Source of the DNA: Candidatus Nanopelagicales bacterium | GTDB lineage: Bacteria; Actinomycetota; Actinomycetes; S36-B12 | Length of the DNA: 64,000 bases | Reading direction: 5' to 3' | NCBI GenBank assembly: GCA_028687755.1 | Contig: JAQTZL010000004.1 | Location: forward strand, 62,001 to 126,000 | Part shown: one piece after another, positions 19,442 to 28,195 of the stretch | How the letters are laid out: each line of letters begins with the position of its first letter | How positions within the stretch are numbered: the stretch's first letter is position 1 | Position numbers and translations under genes: made by a program | Notes under the pieces: generated by a model | Databases searched by the model: none | What the model saw: the letters and a program-made list of their open reading frames with translations, nothing else | What the model was told of the DNA's origin: nothing

Positions 19442-20565
19442 GTGTTCGTGAATGATGTTGCAGCCCGAATCACAGTGCGTTGAGCGTCATCTCCGAGGTC
19501 GTAGAACAGTGGAAGACGCACCAGGGTCTGTGAAGCATCCGAGGCAACCGGACAGGAATGCCCTTCTTGCAGGCTTAAGCCAACGGGTGATTCGTGCAAC
19601 GCTTGATAGTGGAAGACAGTAAGTACGTCACGCTCACGCATGTGAGCGATGAAGTCATCGCGCGCATGTCGCGACTTGAAGCGCAAGTAGAACATATGTG
19701 CTGTGTGGTCGGCTAGTTCTGGGACCTGCGGCAAGGTCACACCTACTTGGTCAGCCCACTCTGCAAGTTCCTCTTGGTACTGGAGCCAAAGACGCATTCG
19801 CTCGGCTTGGATCTCGTCAAACCGCTCGAGCTGTCCGACCAGTGTTGCCGCGAGCATGTCGGACATCACCCAGCTTGAGCCAACGTCAGCCCAGGTGTAC
19901 TTATCGACCTGCCCTCGCAGGAAGCGCGCACGATTCGTGCCTTTTTCTCTCAGAATCTCAGCTCGTTCGACCAACGACGGATCATTGAGGATGAGTGCAC
20001 CACCTTCGCCGCAAGTCAGGTTTTTAGTCTCGTGAAAGCTAAGCGTTGACATGGCACCGAAGGTCCCTAAGGTACGCCCGTCGAAGTGACCGCCGAGTCC
20101 GTGCGCATTGTCCTCGATGAGAGTGATTCCATGATCGACTGCGAGCTGCTGAAATGCATCCGGATCCGCACCAACACCCGCGTAGTGCACGACGCAGATC
20201 GCCTTTGTTCGGGCAGTGATGAGTCTTGCGACGTCGCTTGGATCAACATTAAGAGTATCGGCGCGACTGTCGGCAAAGACCGGCTTCGCACCGTTCCACA
20301 TAAATGCACTTGCTGTAGAAACGAAGGTATACGACGGCACGATTACTTCATCGTCAGGTTGAAGGTTCAGTAGGCGAGCACTGAGTTCGAGTGCGTGCGT
20401 GCAGTTAGTTGTTAGTAAAGCGGTTGCGCCTGAGTGCATTTTCGACAGCGCAGATTCCGCCATTTTGGTGAACTCGCCGTTACCGGAGATGGAACCATTC
20501 CCAATGGCCTGCTCGAGGTAGGCCCGTTCGTTTCCGTGAAACGAGGGTCGATTGAAGGGGATCAT
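19438..20565 (-). CDS. WecE/RffA-like dTDP-4-amino-4,6-dideoxygalactose transaminase
   Basis: 375 residues from the ATG at 20565 (MIPFNRPS), the same length and start as E. coli WecE; the frame extends to 20628 without conservation. A GGAG sits five bases upstream. Conserved stretches include VPSYTFVSTA, VVHYAGVG, the PLP-binding Lys in SFHETKN and EKGTNRARFLRGQVDKYTW, all near-identical to WecE. The enzyme converts dTDP-4-keto-6-deoxyglucose to dTDP-Fuc4N with glutamate as amino donor. RmlB at 52007 would supply the substrate. No WecD was recognised; the GNAT at 9218 might serve. Confidence 0.9.
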   Translation of the reverse strand: MIPFNRPSFHGNERAYLEQAIGNGSISGNGEFTKMAESALSKMHSGATALLTTNCTHALELSARLLNLQPDDEVIVPSYTFVSTASAFMWNGAKPVFADSRADTLNVDPSDVARLITARTKAICVVHYAGVGADPDAFQQLAVDHGITLIEDNAHGLGGHFDGRTLGTFGAMSTLSFHETKNLTCGEGGALILNDPSLVERAEILREKGTNRARFLRGQVDKYTWADVGSSWVMSDMLAATLVGQLERFDEIQAERMRLWLQYQEELAEWADQVGVTLPQVPELADHTAHMFYLRFKSRHARDDFIAHMRERDVLTVFHYQALHESPVGLSLQEGHSCPVASDASQTLVRLPLFYDLGDDAQRTVIRAATSFTNT

Positions 20566-20644
20566 GGATGCTCCGATGTACATCGCTCTAAAGAACCAGC
20601 ATAAACAGGTGCAGCTTCGTCTTGGCAAACTCCTGCGGATTCAA

Positions 20645-21562
20645 TCATGACTCCTCGAATCCTGCGTCTATGGAGATCCATGACGATGGGCGCAAATCAC
20701 GTTCGTCAAGTCCAGAATTTCGCAGCCATGGAGTCGGGCAAATAACGACAGTCTCGTCCGGGTCGCCAAGCCAGGCAGCCCACCAACTGAACGAACTATT
20801 TGCGGTAATTACCGCAGTTGCTTTAGACATTAAAGCAATACTCTCGGCGGCATCGGCCTCATTTGCAGGCTCCACTACGAGGGCGTCAACAGCTATTGGG
20901 CCAAGCATTCTGATTGCTTCAGGCGGGTCGTCCGAGAAAATGACAATTCTTCCCGCGACACCGCGATCGTTCAGGGATTGGATCGCACGTTCGTAATAGG
21001 GCCTCATGAGCAATCCGTGAAAGGCGGAGTTTCGTGCCTCCATGTAGTCGCCTCGGCGAACATGCAGCGCTATCCATGGGCCTAGGGCGTCAAGTTTTTC
21101 GCTTGTTTGAGTACGCCATAAGGAATGGGGAATGTGGACCTGTATATCTCGACGAAGTTCACCCGCGATGTTTTCAAAATAGCGAGGAGATTGGAAGTAG
21201 CCCGACAAGACCGCGCCCACTCGAACCTGTGTGATGCGAGAGTCGTACTCGAACCCTCGCTCCTTGAAAGTGTCGCGCGGTAACAGTGCAGGAACTCGCC
21301 GTCCTACAGCGGCACGTATCCGACCAACGCTCGAGTAACCGAGGTCGATCACTTGTGTCGCATCTACAAGCCACGAAAGCTCAAACTCACGTGAAGTATC
21401 TTCGGGGCCAACTCTGGATAGTTCAGAGGTGTCTAGAAACACTGGGCATTTGAGCCTAGCGGCGACCCCGCGCGCAGCAGCGTATTCAAACAACTGGTTA
21501 CCGAGACCGCCGGAGAGTTTGGCAGTGATTCCTGACCTCGTGACATTAGCGAGTTCGCTCAT
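20645..21562 (-). CDS. GT11 alpha-1,2-fucosyltransferase-like glycosyltransferase
   Basis: About 305 residues from ATG 21562; an earlier ATG at 21637 would overlap the upstream gene more. GT11 motifs are clear: GGLGNQLFEYAAARGVA at the N-terminus, SGYFQSPRYF, the HVRRGDY nucleotide-binding loop, and ITANSSFSWWAAWLG at the end. The family transfers L-fucose from GDP-fucose in alpha-1,2 linkage, as in the H antigen. It overlaps the 3' end of the GT6 gene by 17 bases. No GDP-fucose genes (gmd, fcl) are in the window. Activity with other sugars is possible. Confidence 0.88.
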   Translation of the reverse strand: MSELANVTRSGITAKLSGGLGNQLFEYAAARGVAARLKCPVFLDTSELSRVGPEDTSREFELSWLVDATQVIDLGYSSVGRIRAAVGRRVPALLPRDTFKERGFEYDSRITQVRVGAVLSGYFQSPRYFENIAGELRRDIQVHIPHSLWRTQTSEKLDALGPWIALHVRRGDYMEARNSAFHGLLMRPYYERAIQSLNDRGVAGRIVIFSDDPPEAIRMLGPIAVDALVVEPANEADAAESIALMSKATAVITANSSFSWWAAWLGDPDETVVICPTPWLRNSGLDERDLRPSSWISIDAGFEES

Positions 21563-22409
21563 CGCCCTTATCCACAGCGAGGATTTTAGGATCGAGTCCG
21601 GCCAAGTTGGCGAATCCCTGGGCGAAGCAATATTCACTGCTCAATAATGCAGTTGGATGTTGAGAGGAGTACCAATTCATGTGACTTTCATCGTGCCAAA
21701 CCGCAATCGTTCCTTCAATCAAATCGGCTTTGGTGCGCTCGGAAAGTTCATGGACCATGGAGAGAAACGGATCACGTAGCCCCATCCAGGTGCCTCCGCA
21801 TACATACACCCGCCTCTCGTTACGTGGGACGTACGCTCGCGACTCTGGACGTTGCTCCCATGCGCCCCGGGAACCGGATTGCGCCCGCAAGATCGCATCT
21901 TGCGTAGCTAGACGCGGGTTCCGAGCGTAGAGCGAAAGCCTGTGTGGCCAATTCGGACGCCAAAAGCCGGGGTGTCGAACCAGCGCTAAGCCGCCGGGCC
22001 AATCATTTGGGTGCAGGTCATCTCCAATGTCCGCGACAATGCGCATGTCGGCATCAAGATGTATGAGCAAATCCTGATCCATATCAGATCGATGCTCATC
22101 AATGAGTGAATACCTCAGCAAGGTGGCTTCTGGCCATTTAAGCGCTTCGATTGATATTGGGTTGACTGTGACTCGATTGAAATCGCCAGCCATCCCTCGT
22201 ACTTCATCTTCGCGGTCCGTAAAGACGTGGAGGACAACCGTTCGATCTGTGAACAAATGTTCATCAGCACTCATTGCCATGTCACGCCAATATTCGAGAT
22301 AGCGATTCGTGGCTACTGTTACTACTCCGACTGAATTGATATCGACAGTCGGCAAAACAGTTCTTGGTTCGTGGGACACGGTAGTGAGTCTCTCATGGAG
22401 AGGCCACAA
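21546..22409 (-). CDS. GT6 (ABO blood-group-like) glycosyltransferase
   Basis: 287 residues from a TTG with GGAG eight bases upstream. It matches family GT6 along its length: VVTVATNRYLEYW, HVFTDRED, WPEATLLRY, HLDADM (residues 118-122), VRHPGFW, EQRPESRAYVP, CGGTWMG and AVWHDESHMNWY. GT6 enzymes add Gal or GalNAc in alpha-1,3 linkage, often next to an alpha-1,2-fucose. A DAD metal motif is present where most known bacterial members, as I recall, have NxN. There is an extra segment of about 25 residues (155-184). Pairing with the GT11 gene suggests an A/B-antigen-like product. Confidence 0.88.
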   Translation of the reverse strand: MWPLHERLTTVSHEPRTVLPTVDINSVGVVTVATNRYLEYWRDMAMSADEHLFTDRTVVLHVFTDREDEVRGMAGDFNRVTVNPISIEALKWPEATLLRYSLIDEHRSDMDQDLLIHLDADMRIVADIGDDLHPNDWPGGLALVRHPGFWRPNWPHRLSLYARNPRLATQDAILRAQSGSRGAWEQRPESRAYVPRNERRVYVCGGTWMGLRDPFLSMVHELSERTKADLIEGTIAVWHDESHMNWYSSQHPTALLSSEYCFAQGFANLAGLDPKILAVDKGDERTR

Positions 22410-22483
22410 TCAGCATTCTCCGTCGCGGTATTGAGCGCGCCACACCTTACGCGCGAATAGCGACTGTCTATCTTGTGGGACAA

Positions 22484-23137
22484 CTAAACCAAATAATCAT
22501 CGCCGGGCTTTCTAGCAGAATTTTTTGATGCGGGAATTCCAAACGCCACGGTCAGCTCGGGAATGTCTTGATGAACGTAACTCTGAGCTCCGATGACTGT
22601 GTCTTTGCCGATTGAAATGCCATGCTTAACAGTTGCACCAATCGAAATCGCGGTTCTTGCGCCAATGTGCACGTTCCCACCAAGAGTTGCATTTGGCGCG
22701 ATAGAAGCAAAGTTTTCTAACATGCAATCATGTTCAACGACAGCCGCACTATTGATAAGACATCCCTGGCCGATACGAGCATTACTGCCAACCACGGCAT
22801 TTTGTAATACGACCGTTCCTTGGTCAATTGTGGCGAATCGAGAAATTGACGCAGAGGGATGAATAAAGCAGGGAAATTGTTCAATCGGAATAGTGAGTAA
22901 AAGTCTGTTCCAAATGACTTCGCGTTGGTAATTGTCACCAATACCAATGGCAACGAGCCCACCATTTCTTATGTGATCGTTCGGAAAGTTATTGACAACT
23001 GGGTAACCAAGCAGTTCGTGCGTTTCTCCGGATTCATCAATAAAGCCGGTAATTGTGTAACCAGACGCAGTGACAGTTTCAGCCAAGCTCGTCGCGTGAC
23101 CACCAGCGCCAAAAATGACTACCCCGTGGCGTGTAAT
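22484..23137 (-). CDS. PglD/NeuD-like sugar O/N-acetyltransferase, ATT start
   Basis: 217 residues. An N-terminal Rossmann-like domain begins GVVIFGAGGHATSLAE, followed by a left-handed beta-helix of hexapeptide repeats (VVGSNARIGQGC, ATLGGNVHIGA) with the catalytic-type His in VVEHDC. The GAGGHA motif lies upstream of the first ATG/GTG/TTG (TTG at 23086), so the gene must start earlier; the only good candidate is ATT at 23137, six bases after AGAGGAG. PglD acetylates the 4-amino group of the UDP-sugar made by PglE. The PglE-like gene is 1.3 kb away, divergent. Confidence 0.82.
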   Translation of the reverse strand: MTRHGVVIFGAGGHATSLAETVTASGYTITGFIDESGETHELLGYPVVNNFPNDHIRNGGLVAIGIGDNYQREVIWNRLLLTIPIEQFPCFIHPSASISRFATIDQGTVVLQNAVVGSNARIGQGCLINSAAVVEHDCMLENFASIAPNATLGGNVHIGARTAISIGATVKHGISIGKDTVIGAQSYVHQDIPELTVAFGIPASKNSARKPGDDYLV

Positions 23138-23143
23138 GGCTTG

Positions 23144-23150
23144 CTCCTCT
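23144..23150 (-). promoter_or_regulatory. strong Shine-Dalgarno before an ATT start
   Basis: AGAGGAG on the minus strand, six bases before ATT 23137. It decides the start of the PglD-like gene; no ATG, GTG or TTG lies between this site and the conserved GAGGHA motif, and a TAG closes the frame 39 bases upstream of the ATT. Confidence 0.7.
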
Positions 23151-23181
23151 GGCTTGGATGGACGCTATTTTGTCAGTGTAT

Positions 23182-24327
23182 TCAATTTGTAATTCTATTT
23201 AAATAGTCACTAAATCGTTGTTCAACTAATGAGCAATCAAAGTTTTCCTTTACCCATACTGCGCCGTTCGTTCCCAATCTCTCCCGCAGTTCAAGGTCGC
23301 TACTCATCTCAAGAATTGCTTTGGCTAGGGATTCTGGTGACTTTGCTTCGACCAATATTCCAGTGGTGTTGTCGACAATTGAGTCTGAACATCCGGTTAC
23401 CTTCGTGGTGATCACCGGGAGCCCGCATGCTTGAGCTTCAAGGACAGAGATCGGAAAACCTTCTCTGTAACTCGGGAGGCAAAAAATATCCGCTGCCCAC
23501 AGCAGGCTCCTTGGATCATCAACAGGCCCGTAGATGTGAGCCCAAGGCTGAGAGTCGAAAAGTTGAAGGGTCGATTCGAGTGCGAATTTATCTGACTGCT
23601 CTTCGGGTCCAACAATTTCGAGTTTTAGGTTTGTGTTTGAAGCAGATGCACTTTGCATCGCATTAGCCAAGTCTTTGATGCCTTTATCAACGGCGAGACG
23701 TCCGAGGTACATCACGACTATGTCGCGCTGTGTGAATCCAGCGGCAACACGAGCCAACTCTTTTTCTTCACTACTCGGTGGCCGGAAATAGCTTGTATCC
23801 ACGCCACAGGCACTACCTAAACCCAAGACGACTGCTTGCTTAGATTTGAGCAATCCCTCCGTCTCGAGCAATTCAGTGAGCGAATTGCTATCCGAGAGAA
23901 TATTTGTTGACCACTTAATCGCGAGTTTCTCAGATCGAATACTGATGAAGCGCAATGAACCTTTCAGGCCCTCAGCCCTTAATCCCCGGATGTGATAAAC
24001 CCTTGTCGGCACGCGACAAAGTCGAGCAGCGATACTTCCGAGGAGCCCAGCTTTTGGCGTGCTCACGACAGTTACATCTGGCTGCACAAGTTTTAAAAGG
24101 CGAATCCATGAGTACAAGCCGCGTAAGTCGGCGGTGATGCTTGGTTCTCTTCGCATTGGTACGGCGTGAACTGAGACACCCGGTATTTCTTGCAGGGTGT
24201 CGAACCCTGAATCAAGGGAAGTGGCTAGGTGGACTTCCCAGCCTTCATTGACGAGAAGTTGCATTTGACCAGTGAGAAACGCATTGGCTGTCAGAGGAAT
24301 TGTGACCCCGAACAAGACCTTTCGCAT
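23182..24327 (-). CDS. GT4 family glycosyltransferase, PglA-like
   Basis: 381 residues. N-terminal GT-B domain with an early GVTIPLTANAFLTGQM block; C-terminal domain with YLGRLAVDKGI, the FCLPSYREGFPISVLEA donor-site motif with the EX7E acids, and ACGLPVITT. The second half strongly resembles PglA, which adds alpha-1,3-GalNAc to diNAcBac-PP-undecaprenol. A TATCCT box at -12 to -7 indicates a leaderless start at ATG 24327. It is the first gene of the leftward group GT4, PglD, GT6, GT11, WecE, GT2. The sugar is inferred only. Confidence 0.85.
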   Translation of the reverse strand: MRKVLFGVTIPLTANAFLTGQMQLLVNEGWEVHLATSLDSGFDTLQEIPGVSVHAVPMRREPSITADLRGLYSWIRLLKLVQPDVTVVSTPKAGLLGSIAARLCRVPTRVYHIRGLRAEGLKGSLRFISIRSEKLAIKWSTNILSDSNSLTELLETEGLLKSKQAVVLGLGSACGVDTSYFRPPSSEEKELARVAAGFTQRDIVVMYLGRLAVDKGIKDLANAMQSASASNTNLKLEIVGPEEQSDKFALESTLQLFDSQPWAHIYGPVDDPRSLLWAADIFCLPSYREGFPISVLEAQACGLPVITTKVTGCSDSIVDNTTGILVEAKSPESLAKAILEMSSDLELRERLGTNGAVWVKENFDCSLVEQRFSDYLNRITN

Positions 24328-24333
24328 TTCCTA

Positions 24334-24339
24334 AGGATA
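24334..24339 (-). promoter_or_regulatory. -10 box TATCCT of a leaderless gene
   Basis: On the minus strand TATCCT occupies -12 to -7 of ATG 24327. It lies back to back with the rightward box at 24385-24390. Confidence 0.6.
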
Positions 24340-24384
24340 GTGATTCAAGGCTATGACTTAACGACCTCTATCGACAACCTTGAA

Positions 24385-24390
24385 TATGCT
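24385..24390 (+). promoter_or_regulatory. -10 box TATGCT of a leaderless gene
   Basis: TATGCT occupies -12 to -7 of ATG 24397 and selects that start over the longer frame from 24229, which overlaps the divergent GT4 gene. Confidence 0.6.
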
Positions 24391-24396
24391 GTCTAC

Positions 24397-25536
24397 ATGA
24401 GTCCTGCGGATGAGCGCGTCTACTTATCGGCGCCGAGAGCTCTTCCTGAGGACATCGCCAGCGTTACTCGAGCACTTGAATCTGGGTGGCTAGCACCTGT
24501 TGGTCCGGAACTTTCAGGATTCGAGTCGGATATTGCCGAATTTATTGGCGTGAAGCATGCAGTCGGACTCAGTTCTGGAACAGCTGCTTTGCACCTTGGT
24601 TTGAAGTACTTGGGCGTCAAGTCAGGCGACTACGTGATCGTTCCAACAATGACATTCGCGGCTACGGCTTTCGCCGTGACGTACCTAGGTGCCATACCTG
24701 TTTTCGTCGATGTTGACCAAGAATCATGGAATCTTGATCCCATTCTTCTCGACGAAGTTTTGACCGAGCTGGCGAAATCTGGAAAGAAAGTTTCTGCGGT
24801 TATCCCAGTCGATCTCTATGGAACACCATGTAATTACCTGCAAATATTAACGGTTTGCGAACGACACGGCGTCCCCGTCCTTGAAGATGCCGCAGAGGGC
24901 TTGGGTGCTTCGCTGGGTGGTGCGCGCCTTGGTTCTTATGGACGAGCGGGAGTTCTTTCATTTAACGGAAACAAGCTCATCACGACTTCAGGTGGTGGGA
25001 TGCTCGTGACCGATGATGATGAATTTGCTGCGAAGGTTAGATATTGGTCGACACAGGCTCGTTCTGACAATCCTTGGTATGAACACACCGAAATCGGTTA
25101 CAACTATCGCCTAAGCAATATATTGGCGGCTCTTGGCCGTTCTCAACTTCGACGAGTACCAAGAGAAGTGGAAACACGCCGTTCGACGCGAGAAATGTAT
25201 CGGGACTTATTCGCGTGTATGCCCGGCATGGAAATTCAGCAAGATCCGTCTTGGGGCACATCGAATGCATGGCTCACAGTGGTGCGTTTCGATCTCTCGG
25301 TTTTTCCTAATGCGCCCACACGAGTGCGTGAATTCTTAGAGTCCAACAATGTTGAGTCGAGGCCAATATGGAAACCGATGCATCGGCAACCAGTATTTGC
25401 GAGCAACCCAAAATTTTTGACGGGGATCGGCGATGAGTTGTTTGAAAATGGGCTATGTCTTCCATCAGGTACCGGACTTGACAGTCGAGATATTGAGCGA
25501 GTCGCCTCGCTCGTCATTGAATGCCTAGAGTCTTGA
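24397..25536 (+). CDS. PglE-like UDP-4-amino-sugar aminotransferase (DegT/DnrJ/EryC1/StrS)
   Basis: 379 residues. PLP-fold motifs: GLSSGTAALHLGL, VPTMTFAATA, PVDLYG, LEDAAEGLGA, and the PLP-binding Lys in SFNGNKLITTSGGGML, which matches PglE closely. It would aminate UDP-4-keto-6-deoxy-GlcNAc, the product of the PglF-like enzyme at the left edge. The next gene (PglC-like) starts 16 bases before its stop. Divergent from the GT4/PglD group across about 70 bases. Confidence 0.88.
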   Translation: MSPADERVYLSAPRALPEDIASVTRALESGWLAPVGPELSGFESDIAEFIGVKHAVGLSSGTAALHLGLKYLGVKSGDYVIVPTMTFAATAFAVTYLGAIPVFVDVDQESWNLDPILLDEVLTELAKSGKKVSAVIPVDLYGTPCNYLQILTVCERHGVPVLEDAAEGLGASLGGARLGSYGRAGVLSFNGNKLITTSGGGMLVTDDDEFAAKVRYWSTQARSDNPWYEHTEIGYNYRLSNILAALGRSQLRRVPREVETRRSTREMYRDLFACMPGMEIQQDPSWGTSNAWLTVVRFDLSVFPNAPTRVREFLESNNVESRPIWKPMHRQPVFASNPKFLTGIGDELFENGLCLPSGTGLDSRDIERVASLVIECLES

Positions 25537-26135
25537 ATCGTTTTTATCGTGTTTTCATAAAGCGCATATGTGATCTATTTTTTTCAAGCCTACTGATGAT
25601 TCTTTTGTCTCCCGTGTTCTTCCTTGTTCAGTTTCGAGTTGCGAAGAATTTGGGTCGACCAACTATCTTTCGTCAATTGCGCCCAGGGCTTCGTGGGCAA
25701 GTGTTTGAGTTGAGAAAGTTCCGAACAATGGTGCATGCGGACCCTCAGAGCTCGCTCACAGATGCTGAGCGGCTCACCCCGTTTGGAATGAAACTTCGAT
25801 CATCGAGTTTGGATGAGCTACCGGAACTCTGGAATATTTGGAGAGGCGATATGAGTTTCGTCGGCCCTCGCCCGTTGCTTGTCGAATATTTGCCCCTCTA
25901 TTCGTCGTCACAGGCTCACAGACACGATGTTCGGCCTGGTTTGACTGGCTGGGCTCAGATCAACGGGCGCAATTCCTTGAGTTGGGAAAAGAGATTTGAG
26001 CTGGATGTTTGGTACGTGGAAAATTGCGCATTCCTGCTTGATTTGAAGATTTTGTGGCGAACTGTCGTCAAGGTTCTTAAGCGGGAAGGCATCACTGCGG
26101 AAGGCGATGTCACCATGCCGCCATTTTTGGGTTAA
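25521..26135 (+). CDS. PglC-like phosphoglycosyltransferase (bacterial sugar transferase)
   Basis: 204 residues, the small monotopic form. One N-terminal re-entrant membrane segment (about 10-35, with SPVFFL) is followed by TIFRQLRPG, ELRKFRTM, the catalytic Asp-Glu in SLDELPELWN, GDMSFVGPRPL and RPGLTGWAQINGRN. It links a phospho-sugar, probably diNAcBac-1-P, to undecaprenyl phosphate and so starts glycan assembly. Overlap with the PglE-like gene implies coupling. Confidence 0.9.
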   Translation: MPRVLNRFYRVFIKRICDLFFSSLLMILLSPVFFLVQFRVAKNLGRPTIFRQLRPGLRGQVFELRKFRTMVHADPQSSLTDAERLTPFGMKLRSSSLDELPELWNIWRGDMSFVGPRPLLVEYLPLYSSSQAHRHDVRPGLTGWAQINGRNSLSWEKRFELDVWYVENCAFLLDLKILWRTVVKVLKREGITAEGDVTMPPFLG

Positions 26136-26490
26136 TCGGCAGTCACGGGAGCAGGCATTAATCGAAAAGAGCAACACTAGTCAAACTCGTTCAACATATT
26201 GACCCAGTTTCCACACGCACAATTTCATCAACTGCACGCGTTCGAAATTGCGATTAAGATTCGAAATCTATTGTGTGAATGCATGAGTAAGCGGCAGACC
26301 TTGTGCAAGTTGCAGTAAGTAACTGATGACGTCATTCTATAATCGAGTCGCTATAGGGGGAGATGAGTTTTAGTGCTAAATGTTGGGTCTTTAAAGGTTC
26401 ACATAAATCAAGTCTATCTTGAAGTTTTCCGAGTAAAAGTTGCTTGTAGCCAAGTGAGTTTTAAACAAATGCCCATGCGAGGAAATTGAG
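26136..26490. other. AT-rich spacer
   Basis: No coding frame seen. Two copies of TTCGAAAT lie at 26241-26248 and 26260-26267, 19 bases apart, in a possible regulatory arrangement for the next gene. No clear terminator after the PglC-like gene. Confidence 0.45.
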
Positions 26491-27940
26491 ATGGTTGAAG
26501 ATCACGATGCTGCCGCAAACCCAAGCACGAAATTAACTAGCAGTGATTCAGTATCGGTGAACGCTAGTCGAAAAATCACTAGAGCAGGCGTTGCATCATT
26601 GACAGCGATTGCTTACGGAATTGTGTTTTATGGAATCTTAAGTGCGAAATCTTTAAGACCAATTGCGGATGATTACACGATAGCAGCGGCTTCGTTGCAA
26701 GGGCCGTTAAACGCAATCCAACATTATTGGAATTTTTGGTCTGGTGACCTCGTCGCTTGGATGTCAAACGTGATTTTAGTTGGTCTACCGTTGATCGGAT
26801 TACCTTGGGGGATTGCATCGGCCGTCCCTTTTGCAGTCAGTCTTGCTTTAGTGGTAGCAGTAGCTTTAACACTCATAACCTCTCGAGTGTCACTTACCCG
26901 TGGAGCCAGCCAGCGAAGCACGTGGAGAGCGGTTCTCATTTTTGCGGGGCCGATAGCGCTTGCTTGGTGGGCTTATTGGTGGGGCCCGCAAGCTTTTGGC
27001 ACGGGCGGCTCAAGAGAGGTTTCGTTAGCCGCTGGAATTACAATGTGGCAAACCCTAAATGCACAATATGTTGTACCGATAGCAATCGCAGTGGGAGCAT
27101 ACTGCCTAGTGGAGACTCGCATGAATCTCTCACGCGTTGTAATTTTGGGTTACGGCGTTCTTGGTTTATTCATAGGGTTTACCGGTCCGGTTATGGCAGT
27201 TGCAACTCTTGTATTCGTACCGATACTTGGTCTTTTATGTGTCTTAATAGGCCACCCTCTTGGAAAAAGTAAGCGAAATTCTTGGGTTCTGTTGTGGGGG
27301 GGGGGCATTCGTAGGAACATTCATCGCACACAACGCCCCTGGTGTTGAAATGCGATCTTCTCTCCTTCCAAACCCGAACTTCACTTTAGATTTTGTCCTA
27401 GCTGAGTTCAAAATAATTCCAGTCGGTGTGGAACTCTGGATTAGTAGTTTCATAAACCCTGGCGCATTAATCGTTTTAGGTCTGACTGGTTTGTTTTCTC
27501 TATTGTTGAGTTGGCTCGGATACACATTTGCAATTCGGCGACTTTCATTGAGCGCACTTGGTTTTCTGGGTTTCTCTCTGATGCTGGCAATAGTAAATTC
27601 AGTTTCCGAGGCCTTTGCTTATGAGGCATTTTGGCATCAGGTTCAAGTGCGTGAAATATCGTGGTTCGGGCTCTGCTGCGCAGGAGTAGCGCTAGGCGCC
27701 GGGTGTGGTCGGATGCAGCAGAGTGCTGCCCCAGTTATCACGCTACTTATTGCAGGAATTTTGAGTCTAGTTTGTGCAGGATCCACGGTTGTAACAATGA
27801 CAGGCACATGGATCTCCCGGGAGCATGCATGGAATAGCGGGGCAGCACCTGAACCTGGGATTGCTGACATAGAAAGTAAGTGGGTGCGTGACAGTTGGGA
27901 AAAACTCGCAGATTTCCGTGGCACCGACTTGCGGAAATAA
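26491..27940 (+). pseudogene. polytopic membrane protein split by a frameshift at a G10 tract
   Basis: The first frame (26491-27348) gives an acidic N-terminus, a helix, PIADDYTIAAASL (acidic pair of GT-C or DUF6056-like proteins), WSGDLVAWMSN and several helices, then reads nonsense after LLWGGG. The second frame continues at GAFVGTFIAHNAPGVEMRS with four more helices and a C-terminal tail ending at 27940. The junction is the run of ten G at 27296-27305; nine would restore one protein of about 483 residues. The start has GAGGA seven bases upstream. It may be phase-variable, a true pseudogene, or a homopolymer sequencing error. Confidence 0.75.
27296..27305 (+). repeat. G10 homopolymer inside a coding region
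   Basis: Ten consecutive G. It is the exact place where the reading frame shifts by one in the membrane-protein gene at 26491-27940. Confidence 0.9.
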
Positions 27941-28195
27941 AATCCCTAAGCACCGCATTTCTTTAGGCGACTAACTGCACTGCATTTTCCGTAGGCGGCC
28001 TTCGATGTAGCACCGTTAAGCCATGCGAGCAGTGTCGGCAAAGAGACAAACTTCTCTAGCGAGGATGTTTCAAGATAAAGTCTTTCAAAGCCCTACAGCT
28101 CTCGGGAACTGTATCGAGCTCACAGGCAGGGTGCTTAAATGGTCTCTTGAGGGGAGTCGTTCCTCAGAAACGTTTTCCTGAGAGAGGATTTACCC

